Origin: Bolinopsis microptera
Lineage: Eukaryota; Ctenophora; Tentaculata; Lobata; Bolinopsidae
DNA: 64,000 nucleotides
Direction of reading: 5' to 3'
Assembly: GCF_026151205.1 (NCBI RefSeq)
Contig: NC_087081.1
Coordinates: forward strand, 11,781,113-11,845,112
This document shows positions 1 through 12,800 of the stretch, in pieces. Made by a program: the position numbers and the translations under genes. The notes beneath the pieces are model-generated. The model was not told the DNA's origin, did not search any database, and saw only the letters and a program-made list of their open reading frames with translations. Position 1 is the stretch's first letter, and each line of letters begins with the position of its first letter.

Positions 1-3000
1 GCCAACACGTGCAGTATCTAAGGTATTTCAACTTCTCAACTCCTTCATATTCTTCCGAAATTCCGCGAAATTACAAATGATAACTTCACAGTTCACAGCT
101 CCACTCTATTGTTAGATTGTGCTTGTCAGAATCATTTACGTTCTTACAAAACTTACATAGTTTTGGTCGCAATTGCAGGAGTTCATAGAGGAATCCACCC
201 ACGAACTCAGAGAAACTTTAGTCTGTCCAATCAGATAAGATTATTCAGGTCACGTGACTAAAATCTAGACACGTGGTTTATCATAAAAGCCCTTAGTTAC
301 AGTCTACAAACTTCCCAGATATCAAGATCGGGGACAGAGTGCGAAATCATCGCTCGGCTCTTATATCATTTCCAAATTTGGATTCATCCTGGTTACTTTC
401 AAAGTCAGACTGAAAAATCCCAGAGATTGTTACACAATACACATGAAACAATGTAATTATGGTGTAACTCGATTAATGATCCTTCATGTATCGTGCTGCT
501 GATTCTAGTGGGACACCAGGCAGCTACACAAGCCACCACATTCAAGTATGTGTGGTAATAGTGGAGCAGGACTCACACGTGACTATGAATACTCTAATAT
601 GATTGATTACTGGTTAGTGCGACAAAAATGCTAAGAGTCTGATTGGGTGCAAGTCCTGTTCCTCATCTGATCCAGCAGGCTCATGAACGTTGTTGTTGCA
701 ATTTCTCAAATCTCATTGGCTGGGACCTAGCACGTGACTAAAGATCTCTAAAATGACTGGTCCTCACAGCCACCAATATTATGTGACAATGTTACACCAT
801 AAAGTCCCGTATTATAGCTAATGATAATGTGACGGAATGAAATCAACAATTCGCACCACTTAGCGTACGCCGTAATGGTACTCTCCGACAATATATCCGA
901 CAAATATATATATATTTGACATAGTTACGAGGAGACGAATATTTGCAGGGCTAATGAAAGTCAAATATTTCTGGTCATATAATTAGATGAATGCTTTGTT
1001 TTCTTACACTGCTAAGAAGACTGTATCATAAAGGTCCTGGTCCTTTTATAACACCAGGACCCAGGTGTGTTAAATGGAACATCGTAACAGTGAGGCTCAT
1101 TGCTGTAAAATAAATACTGCCGTCCTCAACTATTTCCAACCATCATGGAATTTGGATAACCGATTATTATAAACAATCCAGATCAGTAAATAAACTCGTG
1201 ATGTGTGATGACTACATATTATTATATTCGTCAAATTCCAGGAATGTACTAGATCCGTGCGGTGTAATATTCCTAAACGGTAACCGGGTAATTTTTAAAG
1301 AAACATGTCCCGTCATAGCTGATTTCAGGCAAGGCGTGTTCCGTATAGTATTGGGTTCCTGGTAAATCTAGTTTCACTTTGCTAGTCTATTGACAGTCGA
1401 TTAGAGAGAGAGGGAGACAGTCGATTAGAAAATCCCGGAAATGAAATCAGTAACCATCAGGAACGATTTTTTCTCGACAAATTCCCAAAATTTAGGTTGT
1501 GAAATTACATGGGTAACAATGGTAATGAGTTTCGTGTTACAAAAATACAGTTTTACAAGGGAGAAGTTTGGTCACGTGTAAACCAGGTGTGTTGGGGTGA
1601 ATTACCACGTGCGTACGTTCAGAGGTTCAGTTATTTACAAGTTCCCAGTTTCTATAATTTCTTGACACACGATGAAACAGAAACTTCAGGTTGAATTCTT
1701 TGTAGTATAAAAACTACACCACTAGTCCTGCTAAACAAAGAATAGTAATTAATAAACCACCTTTTTACACTTACTTGATGTTTAGACCACAATATTCGCT
1801 ACTTATTCAATACCTTATAGACAGAATTTTGTTTCAAAATCTCCAATAATGTGGTGTATTTATTAACTTCAGATAAAATGAAACTATTGTAGAAACACAT
1901 ATCCGTGGGTTACCTTACCGTGAATTAATTACTAAACTTTAACAACTTTTCAAAGAAAAGCGTGCATCAACTATCACATGTCATACCACGTGACTAAACT
2001 ATCAACATTGTACATCGGTAACAACTGTCTAGCTCATTAAATTTAGACGTTCTGTTTAAATTTAGACTTCGGGGCGACGATAGTGTAATCTTTAATTGGA
2101 TAGTTCGTGATTTTGTGGCAAAACATTAAACAATAATTATTGGACCAGGTCTAGCTTTGCCCGGAAAGGGTATTATTTTGTGGGTATCTTCTATTAATTG
2201 TGGGATTCACAAATTGCTTAAGTTCTGATTTTCACTGAACCATATTTCAGAAGAGTATAATTTGGACTTACTTTTATTGGAAAATCATTTAAAGATTTAA
2301 ATATAAGGGTTAAAGTTGCGGCAAACATTATGTTATGAATAAAAAAAACTATTATCATTGAGGAATGAAGGCTGAGAACGTAAGACCTAAAATTTGCAAA
2401 CTTTTAAACGAAAACTATGATCTAAGATCCAGTAATTGATTTATGTTTAACTCTGTGCCCTAAACGAAATCAAATTCATGTCCTACTAATAGTTTTGGAA
2501 TAAAAATGCCAGATCATTTCTACTAATACTCCCACTAGAAAAACATCTAATGTATTTAAAAACATCATTTAAAACAACTAGCCTGTTACTTCACATGCTT
2601 TTGTTTTGACTTGAAAGTCCGGAGCAGGCATGGAAGTTCTTGAAACATTTAAAATTCTTGAAATATCTTAAGTTTTTCCATAATAGCCAGTTCATTAGAT
2701 TCCGAGAATATCACGGACACGCTCCACTGCTGAATCATGACTTACAAACATAAAATACTGATAAAATGGGAGACGAATGTTCTAGAATCTCATGGGAAGC
2801 TGTGGCTTTCTGTTGTATGTTAATAGAGTTCTCCTCATGCGCTTAATATTATATGTAAGCGTTTAGTACGGTGACTAAATATATGGGGGTTAAAATGTGA
2901 AAATATTATTAAAAGAGGCTGAGTAAATGGTATTCCGTATGTGATAAAAAACATCGTTTGTTTAAAACGTTGAACACAGATGGTTAGGAATTTTACATTA

Positions 3001-3855
3001 TAGCATACTTGAACGGTATTTAAGCCTATTAACTAGAAGGTATGATTTATGTGTATTATGGTTAGTGTAAATTAGTTTTAATTGATATGGAGATAGCTTG
3101 TCTATAAATTAAGTCTTCCGTCCTACATCCAATTACATCACTCGAATACAGTATGAAAATGAGTGGTTTTAGTAAATGCAAGTGAAAACTGAAATAAATT
3201 CGAAAGTCAGGTCAAATTGATTATTCTATTTCTCTAATAGCCCAGTATTGGTTCAGCACTTTCATGAATCGTCAATTTCGATATATGTAATGAGTATTCA
3301 AGTTCACTAATTGCTCAGTAATTATCTTGCTACAGCGGAAATGCCTTCACTGCAATATAGGCATTGCAATTCTACTATAATATCAAATTCAACACAAATC
3401 TAAGCTTCCCTCCTCCGTTTCCTGTACCAGCCAGCTAGATCCTATCTTAATTTGGTAACTGACGTATTTGTCGCCCTACCTACATTTCCATGTTACACTC
3501 TCCATTACATCACACGACATTATTCAATTACACGAAATATATTACATTGGGGTATATCAAGCTAACAGCAGTGAGTGTTAATTAAGAGTGCTTATTAAGA
3601 ATGTTAATTAAGGGGAAATAATGTTAACTAAGGGAAGGTATATAGACCTGCTCTAAGTAGTTAATATGTTAGTGTACAACAGGATAAATACCCGGAAAAA
3701 CGCGGTAATTTATACGGCAATGATAGTGTGGAGAGTGTTTGACGTCACAGTGAAAAGCATTGTGTAAGGGCGAGAGCTGAGGGTAAAGATAGACAATCAT
3801 ATCAAGACTTTTATCTTTGAAGTAAAGAAGAGCCTCGTTTCACAGGGCACCCTAC
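1..3855. other. AT-rich stretch without a recognised gene
   Basis: No open frame here resembles a known protein on either strand. The longest ORF (61 codons near 1509-1694) has no recognisable domain. The palindrome CACGTG, often as CACGTGACT, recurs (for example near 252, 574, 731 and 1987). The fibronectin-III gene further right could continue into this region with lower-coordinate exons, but I could not identify any. Confidence 0.5.
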
Positions 3856-4036
3856 GGCATAGTTGGTCAGTTTGTACCAAAGTCGTAAAAAATTCGTACA
3901 GTTCGGCACCTTTTTTCAGTTCGGGATTAGTTTGTGCGGACGTGTTAATATTTTAAATCTGAAGTGTAACCTCCCGGACAAAAATCACAAACTTTTCAGA
4001 CTGAAGTTCGTACAGTGCGTACTGACCAACTATGCC
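3856..4036. mobile_element. 181-bp MITE with CTAC target duplication
   Basis: The ends form an inverted repeat: GGCATAGTTGGTCAGT on the left and ACTGACCAACTATGCC on the right. Both sides are flanked by CTAC (3852-3855 and 4037-4040), which fits a 4-bp target-site duplication. The 80-codon ORF that overlaps it is translation of the MITE and not a gene. No transposase is encoded, so the superfamily is unknown. Confidence 0.7.
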
Positions 4037-4113
4037 CTACGGAGAGGTATCCTCCAGGTAATTGCGCTGTTAAAGGAGGTACTGCTATGCAGGCATTATT
4101 TGTAGGTATTATT

Positions 4114-5529
4114 CTGCCGTTTTCTCAGAAAAGGAAGTAACGAAAAGTAAGTCCAGTTTTTCGAAATATGGCAATATTGGTATCAATATTTTCAGTAGGA
4201 AATTCTCTACAACATGAGCTACATATTAATGTCTGGAAACGTTGTTGCATGAAATTCTCAAGGAAGTAAGTACCAATTGAGAAACATTATGTTCGGTTTT
4301 GCCCAAATAATTTCTGAGAGAAGGACGTAAGTCCGTGGACTTACTTCCTTTTCTGAGATAAATGATCTATGATAGGAAGAAGTAGTTGGACTTACTTCCT
4401 ATCAAAACATGCTAAAACTCTAAAAACGGAATTTTAGATCGCGATTTCCCAAAAAGAACATAACTTAACTGCCGATCGATATTTTCGCATGAAATTTTCA
4501 GGATCGATGTATAAATACATTTCAATCTTACGTTAGTGCAATCAACATTTTCATTTAGGCCTCAACAACAATTTGGTGGTCGATTTCCAAAAAACGCCGG
4601 ATTTATTTTAGTCACAAAACATAAACATATGAGGAGTTATTGAGCTGTTATTCGCAGAGAATGTTTAGGTTAGGTATATCTTTTAGATCAAGGTTCTTTT
4701 CATCAAAATATCGATAAGTTATCATTTTATGCACTGAAATCTCTCAAAATTGGTGGATTTGCCAAACATGGGCATACTATTATTCAAAAACATTTATTAT
4801 ATGATATGGAGCAATTTAGATTAGAATTTAATAGCTCTATAAGTCATTAAAAGAGCAAGAGTTAAGAAATTTAGCTGTGGAGTCTAAAAATCGGTTGTTT
4901 TAGTCTTATTTATACTCTAGAGATACCACAATTTCAATTAAAACATTTAATGAACTATGGTGAACTATGGACTGAAGCTGGTTTGTGTTAACATGAACTG
5001 TCGACCACCATGAATATTCAAAACAATTTTGGGTTATTTTGTGATATTTTGTGGTATTATGTGGGACTCTATTATGTGGGATTTCCAAAATCCAATAAGG
5101 CATTTCACAAAATACCACAAAATGCCCCTTGGCTTCCCCCCTTAGATTAACATAATTGTTTATATTTGACAATATAATCCAAAATACATAGATCCCAGCC
5201 TCAAAAATTGATCATAACTCATAAGGCTTGAACTTACTTCCTTCTCAGAAAAAGATAAAACAGAGATTTTTCTCAGAAAAGGAAGTAAGTTCATCTAGTA
5301 TGAAAAATTAGCTCAATTATTTGACATAAAAATGATTATTTCTAAGCATATGGACGGCTGAAAGCTTTAATTTTTCTGACTAATTAAAATTTGACTAATT
5401 ATTGATAACTCAACGTGTTTAATTTCGATCTTACGCAAAAATGAAGCGGAGAAAAAACCAAAAACGCAAAAATCGTAATATCTCGAAATGGCGACGATGG
5501 GCTTGCTTCCTTTTCTGAGAAAACGGCAG
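4114..5529. mobile_element. 1.4-kb non-autonomous DNA transposon with repeated GGAAGTAAGT motif
   Basis: Terminal inverted repeats begin CTGCCGTTTTCTCAGAAAAG and run about 28 bp. The flanking bases on both sides are TATT, a possible 4-bp target duplication. The terminal motif (TTCTCAGAAAAGGAAGTAAG or its complement) is repeated inside, both ways round, near 4316-4356, 4378-4402, 5230-5250 and 5269-5290. No transposase frame is visible. The 88-codon minus-strand ORF inside (4906-5172) is AT-rich and unrelated to any family I know. Confidence 0.75.
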
Positions 5530-6163
5530 TATTGGTGTGATAACACACATTACTGGGTACCGTAAACCCTAAGATCCGATAAATACAGGCTCTATTAGTC
5601 TATTGTATTAAGGATTGATGGGATGAAGTGAGATATTTGGATTTTGGAGGATGAAAAGTCACATACCATCCTGATATTTTCTGGGATAAAAATATAAGAT
5701 ACGAGAAACAATGTCGGACTGCAATATTAATTAAGTAATTGGCGAAAAGTTTTAAACTTGTTTTTTGTTACATTTTGCCGAGAGTAACCCATATTATGTT
5801 ACCATCGTGTCAGGAATGAAATAAGTAAAGACGTGTTGAACTTAGCTAGACTGAAATACATGGCAGGCTATAATTTGTAGGCAATACACAGTATTAGTAG
5901 GGTATATTAAGCGATAAATATTCTCAAATATGTAAAATATTTAATTTCTCGGTTCAAATACCAGAGCCTGTGTGGTGTTTAGTTTAGGGTCCGTAGAATT
6001 TAAAGGTTTGCGTACAGTAAATTCTTCTGAATAATGTACTTAGCAGGTAATGAGGTTATAATATGAGGTTATATGAGGTTTAAATACGTTATACCCTGTA
6101 GGCTACACTCCTTGAACAAGGAGACCCTTATAACAGGAACCTATTTACCAAATATTAGGAATA
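5530..6163. other. Intergenic, no gene seen
   Basis: AT-rich sequence with no protein-like frame. A short stretch around 5925-5965 (TTCAAATACCAGAGC) has a diverged counterpart near 9358-9395 on the other side of the LINE. It is too diverged to be a target-site duplication. Confidence 0.4.
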
Positions 6164-9100
6164 TTATTATAATAATAATAATAATAAGTAGGAATTTATA
6201 CATCGCTTTATAGCCATAAAGAACTCAAAACCCAAAGATTCAGTTCAAACCATCTAAAGCGACTCATGAGTAACATGTACATAAGAACTTATTTTTATGA
6301 AGTATGGATTTTATGAGAAAGGTAATACATGATACTTATACAAATACGTTTTCAAAGAGATGAGTTTTTAGTTTCTTTTTAAATAAGACGATATCGGTTA
6401 GTGTTCTCAGTTGATAAGGAAGCTTATTCCAAACAGAGGGTCCGCAGTAGCTGAAACTTCTCTCGGTTTTACTATAGTTTGAAATAGGAGGAACATTTAG
6501 GAGGAAATAGTCTTCTTCAGTTCTTAGTACACGTACAGGTTGACTTTTGATGTCAATACATTTGATGATATACTCCGGCGCTATGTTGTTAACGCATTTG
6601 AACACGGTTAGAGCAATCTTATACTCTATTCGTTGTCGTATCGGAAGAAAATGGGCTTTTTTCAGGAATGGAGTGACACTGTCCCATTTTTTGATAGCTT
6701 TCCAACCAAACAAGAATCGAACACAGGAATTTTGTACCTTCTGGAGTTTCTTTATTAGAAGATCAGGTAAACCGTATAAGAGTCCATTGCAGTAGTCTAG
6801 TTTTGAAAAGATCAAGCAGTGAATGAGCTGTCTTTTTAGATCGTAGTTAAGCTTTGAGCCTATAACTCGAAGGTTTCTCAGATGGATGTTGCAGCAACTG
6901 ATAATTGAATTTATTTGGTCTTCAAATGTTAGGAATTGATCAAATAGGACACCTAAACTTTTCACTGTGCGGGATGCATCCACAGGGTCAGCTGCATTGT
7001 CAAGCTGTATTGAATCGACCGGACACGAAGAGTAACTGTTCTTGGTCTGTACTACAAGAGCTTCTGTTTTGTTTTGGTTCAGTTTGAGTTTATTTTGGGT
7101 CATCCAGGTCTTAATATCTTCAAAACAATTTGTTATTCTCTCTTCGATTGTTGAGAGATCTCGAAATAGTGGGTTAAACTCAATGTACAGTTGAGTGTCA
7201 TCTGCGTACATGTGGATGTTAAATCCATGTCTCTTTGCGATCTGATTGAGCTCCTTTGTGTAAAGTATAAACAGAATTGGACCTAGAATTGAACCTTGCG
7301 GGACTCCAATTCTAAGGAAGCATCTCTTTGATCTTGATTTATCAATAGTTACTGTGAAGGATCTGTTATTAAGGTATGATGTAAACCATTCGAGAACAGT
7401 ACCTTCAAAACCAAAGTCCCTTTTTAGTTTTTTTAGGAGCAAGTGATGATTTACAGTATCAAAAGCAGCACTGAGGTCCAAAAGGAGGAGGATAACCTTA
7501 CTTTTCATGTCACTGATACAAAGAAGATCATTGTAGATGGTAAGGGTCGCAGTTTCGCAGCTATGATTTGACCTATAACCACTTTGATGCTCAGCATGAA
7601 GATTGTGATAGTCAAGATGTTTGGTCATCTGTTTCTGGACGCTCTTTTCAATGAGTTTCGAGAGGAAAGGTAAGTTACTAATCGGTCTATAGTTGTTGAA
7701 GCTATTGACATCTCCTTTATCATCTTTGATGGCTGGTCTGACAAGAGCACTCTTTAGGACTGACGGAAATTTTCCAGTGACAAGTGAGTCATTGATAATA
7801 AATGACACAATTGGTTTAACTTCATTAAAACACTGCATTAGAAGTTTTAGAGGGATGGGATCCTCTTCACATTCTTTTTTGTTAAGGTCAGAAAGAATCT
7901 TTTTGAAATCATTGTCGCTTATGGTTTCAAATTGGCTCCAGGCTTCACCTTGAAATGGTTCAGAGTGGTCAAGAAGAATGTCAGCTGCAGTATCATTGTT
8001 AATGGCAGAGTAAATCTTTTCCACTTTATCATTGAAAAACTCTTTCATCTCCTCACATAGAGTTTCAGCAGGTTTGTTATTAGGCTTCAAGTTTTTAGAT
8101 ATGTCCCGATCCATCAGCTGATTGACTATTTTGTAGGTATCTTTTTTATTGTCCTCACAGCTTTGCAGACGATTTTCATAGTATAGCTGTCTAGTGGTGT
8201 TTATAACTGCCTCGGCATGCTTAACAGCTTTTTTATAGTCTAATTTTGAATCTGCAGTTTTAAGTCTCCTGTTGTCACGTTCAGCTTTTCTTCGTTTCCT
8301 TCTGGCAGTTTGACATTTTGTGTCCACCCACTTGCTTTGATCAGGATTAATGCTAAAACAGATAAGGGGAGCATGTTTATCAAGAATTCTGCGAAGTTCT
8401 TTGTTATAGAGTTCCGTGGCAGAGTTGCAGTCAATAAACTTGTTGGGGTCATTTATGTCAGATAGCAACAGATCCTCCTTAAAAAGATTTATGTCTATAT
8501 CTGATATCTTTCTGCCCACCATATCTTCTTTGTTGCTTCCTTTGTGGTGAGGAAAGGCAATAGAGAAATTTACGAAGTAGTGATCTGATGTTGTTACTGT
8601 TTTAGCTACATCTATATCTTTTATGTTCAACATATCACACGCATTGCTTCTAGTAAGAACAAGGTCTAAGATTCCACCCCCAATGTGTGTTGAACTGGAA
8701 ATATGCTGGATGAGGCCATAGTTTGATATGAGATGGATAAAATTTATCGTATCAGGATCAGTGAGGTCTTCGACATGGATATTGAAGTCTCCAGCAATGA
8801 TCAGTCTACCTGGAAGGTGAGTTAGACTGTCAAGATATTCATCAAATTCCCGTAAAAAGTCTGTCATTTTGGACATTTTAGCCGTACAAGATCGATAGAC
8901 ACAGCAGAAACGAAGAAGGTCATTGGAACTTGACTTCAGCACACTCTCAACATGTTCAAAGGATTTATGGGTCTTTGTAGGGCGTTTATTGAAGCTAAGA
9001 TCTTTCTTAAAGGCAATAGCGACACCACCTCCTCTACCAGCTCTAGATTGGTGAACAATATTATAGCCTAGGTCTTTAATTTCCGCTATTTTTGACGTAT

Positions 9101-9269
9101 CTCCCTTACGTAGCCAAGTTTCTGTCAGGAAACAGGCATTGATATTGGAGTCAGACAGTTGCTCAAATACTTGTGCAGTTTTATTACATAGTGACCTTGT
9201 GTTAAACAGTCCGACATTTAGGTTGAGAAGCGTAGTCTTCACATGTTTTTTGAGTACTCTGTTCTTTGT
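6164..9269 (-). mobile_element. CR1/L2-group non-LTR retrotransposon, near full-length
   Basis: The element reads on the minus strand. Its 3' end is a short UTR followed by a TTA/TAA microsatellite (6164-6187), preceded by GCTATAAAGCGATGTATAAA. A tail of this general type is common in CR1/L2-like LINEs. The 5' boundary is uncertain; the ORF2 frame is open up to a stop at 9270-9272. It lies just downstream of the last exon I can place for the fibronectin-III gene, so it probably sits in an intron of that gene or in its 3' flank. No clear target-site duplication was found. Confidence 0.85.
6336..9242 (-). CDS. LINE ORF2: AP endonuclease + reverse transcriptase
   Basis: This protein nicks the target DNA and copies the element RNA at the nick. 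The N-terminal third is an apurinic-type endonuclease, with FLTETWL, GRGGGVAI, AGDFNIH and SDHYFVNFS. The reverse transcriptase follows with NNYRPISNLPFLSKLIEK, LLDLSAAFDTVNH, GVPQGSILGPILFILY and the catalytic YADDTQLYIEF. The C-terminus (SVWNKLPYQLR, KLKTHLF) is typical of the CR1/L2 group. The frame is uninterrupted to the stop at 6336-6338. There is no ATG before the endonuclease domain: the listed start is a GTG, and the frame is open without ATG from 9269. Either the copy is truncated at its 5' end or ORF2 starts without AUG. No ORF1 was seen upstream. Confidence 0.93.
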   Translation of the reverse strand: MKTTLLNLNVGLFNTRSLCNKTAQVFEQLSDSNINACFLTETWLRKGDTSKIAEIKDLGYNIVHQSRAGRGGGVAIAFKKDLSFNKRPTKTHKSFEHVESVLKSSSNDLLRFCCVYRSCTAKMSKMTDFLREFDEYLDSLTHLPGRLIIAGDFNIHVEDLTDPDTINFIHLISNYGLIQHISSSTHIGGGILDLVLTRSNACDMLNIKDIDVAKTVTTSDHYFVNFSIAFPHHKGSNKEDMVGRKISDIDINLFKEDLLLSDINDPNKFIDCNSATELYNKELRRILDKHAPLICFSINPDQSKWVDTKCQTARRKRRKAERDNRRLKTADSKLDYKKAVKHAEAVINTTRQLYYENRLQSCEDNKKDTYKIVNQLMDRDISKNLKPNNKPAETLCEEMKEFFNDKVEKIYSAINNDTAADILLDHSEPFQGEAWSQFETISDNDFKKILSDLNKKECEEDPIPLKLLMQCFNEVKPIVSFIINDSLVTGKFPSVLKSALVRPAIKDDKGDVNSFNNYRPISNLPFLSKLIEKSVQKQMTKHLDYHNLHAEHQSGYRSNHSCETATLTIYNDLLCISDMKSKVILLLLDLSAAFDTVNHHLLLKKLKRDFGFEGTVLEWFTSYLNNRSFTVTIDKSRSKRCFLRIGVPQGSILGPILFILYTKELNQIAKRHGFNIHMYADDTQLYIEFNPLFRDLSTIEERITNCFEDIKTWMTQNKLKLNQNKTEALVVQTKNSYSSCPVDSIQLDNAADPVDASRTVKSLGVLFDQFLTFEDQINSIISCCNIHLRNLRVIGSKLNYDLKRQLIHCLIFSKLDYCNGLLYGLPDLLIKKLQKVQNSCVRFLFGWKAIKKWDSVTPFLKKAHFLPIRQRIEYKIALTVFKCVNNIAPEYIIKCIDIKSQPVRVLRTEEDYFLLNVPPISNYSKTERSFSYCGPSVWNKLPYQLRTLTDIVLFKKKLKTHLFENVFV

Positions 9270-9272
9270 CTA

Positions 9273-9826
9273 AGACTCTCTTTCTCCAGCATTATTATGG
9301 GACAGTTTTCAGCACCAGAGTGATGGGTGTTACAAGATAAGTATTTAGTCTAGGAATATCCCAAACATTTAATCTCTCAGTTCGAATACCAGAGCTGTTA
9401 TTAGGAGGAGAGGGCTAGACAATCTCCAAGATACGTAATATTATGAGAAATGAGGAGGTAAGCTCGCTAGTACAGCTTCTCCTTCCCAGACTCTAATTCG
9501 TGGTACCCACCCACTGGGACACACTGGTTTTGTAATGTGAAATGTAATGCATTATTGTGTGGTACATAATGTCCCTTAGTCATGTGTGTTAGTGATGTCA
9601 GTCTAATTTTACAGGTTTCCCGAACGTCTGCGCTTAATGCCTTTACTTTCCCATGGAGCAAATTAGGGGAGTCGAGCTCGGGTGGCTTGTTCAATTAAAG
9701 TAAAACGTAATTTCATAAAATAATTAGAATAACTGTTAAATAAAATGTAATATTGTGATAATAATCCTAGATGATGCAATCACTCCAACAAAATCACAAA
9801 CTTGAAAACACAAAAACTTGTCTCAC
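9273..9826. other. Gap between LINE and Ig/FN3 gene
   Basis: No convincing exon was found. A 75-codon minus-strand ORF (9467-9694) has more balanced base use than its surroundings but lacks fibronectin-III hallmarks and clear splice sites, so I do not call it. Confidence 0.35.
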
Positions 9827-12800
9827 CTTCTGAAAGTCGGAGAAAGGACCAATCCCTTCCCCGGTTTTAGCAGCAACAGCCACCCAACAAGGCAGAGAGG
9901 TCGGGTACAGAGTGAGTTGACGGGGTTCCCTCCCCACATCCTTAAACGTGCTCTCTACTGTTGTGTTATCATCAGCTGGGTTCGTGTAGTACAGCTTTAT
10001 CTGAGCAGAAGGGACGGAGATTTATGGTTAGTATAATAGATAGAGATTTATGGTTAGTATAGTATAGTACTATGTTTACAGTACACTAAAATGTAGATGT
10101 ACCGAAGGGGCATTCTAAGAAGATTCTTGATCTTTTGGCAGGGCCCCTTCCTCATTTAACCCTCAATCACGTTTCCAATCATTCGGCTGAGTCGACCCGG
10201 GAGACATTACACAGATGTGTAACTCCGCATATATCCAATGGATCCTTAGCTACTCCCTAGACTAGGTGACTAACTTAGAGTTAGACTGTGTTTTAACCTA
10301 TCTATGATTGTTAGCTAGCTATTTTGCGTGTACCTATTACCTAACACCATTCTGATACTTTCAACAACTTCGTTAAATCATGATTTAAATGATTTAATCT
10401 CGATTACATTTTCACAAGAAGATTTCTATTTCAGCGTTACATCAACTCTTGCGGAGTACATATCCATTTCTAGTTTCCAAGTTCATAACACAAACCTATG
10501 ACAAACTATCTATCAGACTATACCCTATATAAATGTCAGAAGTGCTCCTTTATACTGTTAACGTACTATTAACAACTTCACTAGAAAGGAAGTTCAATTG
10601 TCTTGCATAACCGGGCCACATTGAGAAAATCAACCTTACTAATCTTAGTTAGGCACCTAAGTAATCTTAATAAGGAACCTAAGTAATCTTAATAAGGAAC
10701 CTAAGTAATCTTAATAAGGAACCTAGGTAACCTGAACATTGAAGAATCACACACTTTGCAAGTAATGTCCCATACATTACAATATGCATGTGTAAAATAA
10801 CGTAGAATAAGCAGCTCTTTGAACAGTTAGAAATGGTATATGCAGGGCCAGGGAGCGCCTAAATTACCAGAGTTGGCAAGCAATTCATCCCGTGTGATTC
10901 ACTAATTGGTTATTCCCTGGATTTGTCCTGTACACAATATGATAACAAGTACACACCATGACCCATGTATACGTGGGGCCGTGTACATTTCTTTCAGGAA
11001 TCCTCAAGTAGCCTGCACCTAAACACGTTCTAACACAGTGCACGTGGTTATCACGTGTGTTAGCACGTGTGTTACATTATACTGTTATTTACAAAAGTGT
11101 AGAACCGTATTATTACATTTGTACACACCACGTGACACACACATCACGTGACACACACATCACGTGACACGCACCTGATAACCAGTAAGGACTCCGTTTA
11201 TATCACGCTGTCTAGGTTGAGACCACCTGATATCCATCTCCCTTTTCTCAATATCCACAAACACAGCTCGTACGTCTTGTGCAGGAGCTGATCAGAGGAA
11301 TTTATAGATTTTATAGAATTTATAGTAAAATTGAACAAAATTATCATTGACGGGGAAATTCCTCAATTGTACGACGCTAAGACGTGTTTTGAATCGTGTC
11401 AAGATTGGTAGCCAGAAATTACTGAACCAAAAGAAAATAATGGTATTATCCGCGAATTAAAATGTAAACGAAAAAAAAAAACAAACAGTCAGCAACAAAA
11501 AATAGACAACACAGCGGAAACATACCAGAAGGAGCAGCCTCGTCCGTAGTTTCCTCCATAACATGAGAAGGAGGGCCCCTCCCGTGTTCATTACGACAAT
11601 ACATCCTGATCTGATACGTACTGGCTTCCTCTAATCCTCCAAGAGTGGAAATTGTCGTAGAAAGATCTGATAGGAATGAGGCTTTTAGTTAATTTTTAGT
11701 TCAACGTTAGTTAATTTAAGTAGATTCATTTTGGTTGAAGCTTTGTTCTCGTTAGTTCGCCATGTTGATTTTCAATATAGGTTTATTCTCAGCTCATTTA
11801 ACTAATTATTTTATACCTAAGTACCGTTAGGATAAAATATGCGTATAGTAATAAATAGCCAATATGCCATGTTGATTTATGTTCACTTACATACGACGGC
11901 GAAAATTTGATCGCGTCTCTTAAAGTTTAATAATTTAATAATTTGATAACATTTCTTTTGTTCCCTACATACTGGTCTTGTAAAACAAGATAAATATCTT
12001 TGGTTTAAAGATAGCTATTCACATGATATTGTGGTAGGCAGAACTACTAAGATAGTCTGCATCTACGGTTACGCGCGACAGTAAATCGGGGTATTTGTTT
12101 AAAATAGATAATGATTTACATTTGCAATATACATACACTATATTATTATTATGTCTTTTGGAAAAACGCTTGAAGGCTGAAAACAGGTCAGAAAGACAGA
12201 AATTCCTGGAAAAGCAATTAAAATTCCACACTTCCACAGGCTGGTCACGACACCGGCCATTAAATAAAAACATATAAGGGGATCAGAACAATGAGAGAAG
12301 ATCGCAGAGAAATAGTCACGTGTTTATTAGAATGCGCTTTATTGGTTCCTGATGAAGTGCTTTGTGTTCAATCTTGATATTGAATTATGTACTGCTTTTT
12401 GTACATAACCTACATAACGCAGGGGCTGCATGATATTAGAGCCTGCTCTCTTAGTCATGTACAAATACTGCAGGCTAATAAAGCGGACTTAGTAGAAGAT
12501 ATAAACGCACATAATTCTGTGCACGGGTAAACAATTACGTATAGAATATAGATGTCCTGACTCCTGGTTCGTTTACGAATGAGATTATTTTCAAACACTT
12601 GCCGCCTCTTACCCCGGTCCCCCGCCTCTTACCCCGGTCCCTCGCCTCTTCCCCCGGTCTCTACAGACAGCACAGTACATCTCGGTGCATGTTCATAACT
12701 CTATTTTACAACTTCTGACAGAAATAGAACAACAATTACAATGTCCAGTGACCAATATTGCCCCAGGTCTGTCAGGTCTAATTCACCATGCAACTAGTTT

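Noticed and set aside
3863..4105. 80-codon ORF
   Set aside because: It lies almost wholly in a 181-bp MITE and its inverted repeat.
5925..9395. Target-site duplication of the large LINE from the shared CCAGAGC words
   Set aside because: The two stretches are too diverged and lie too far from the element ends; probably an older repeat pair.
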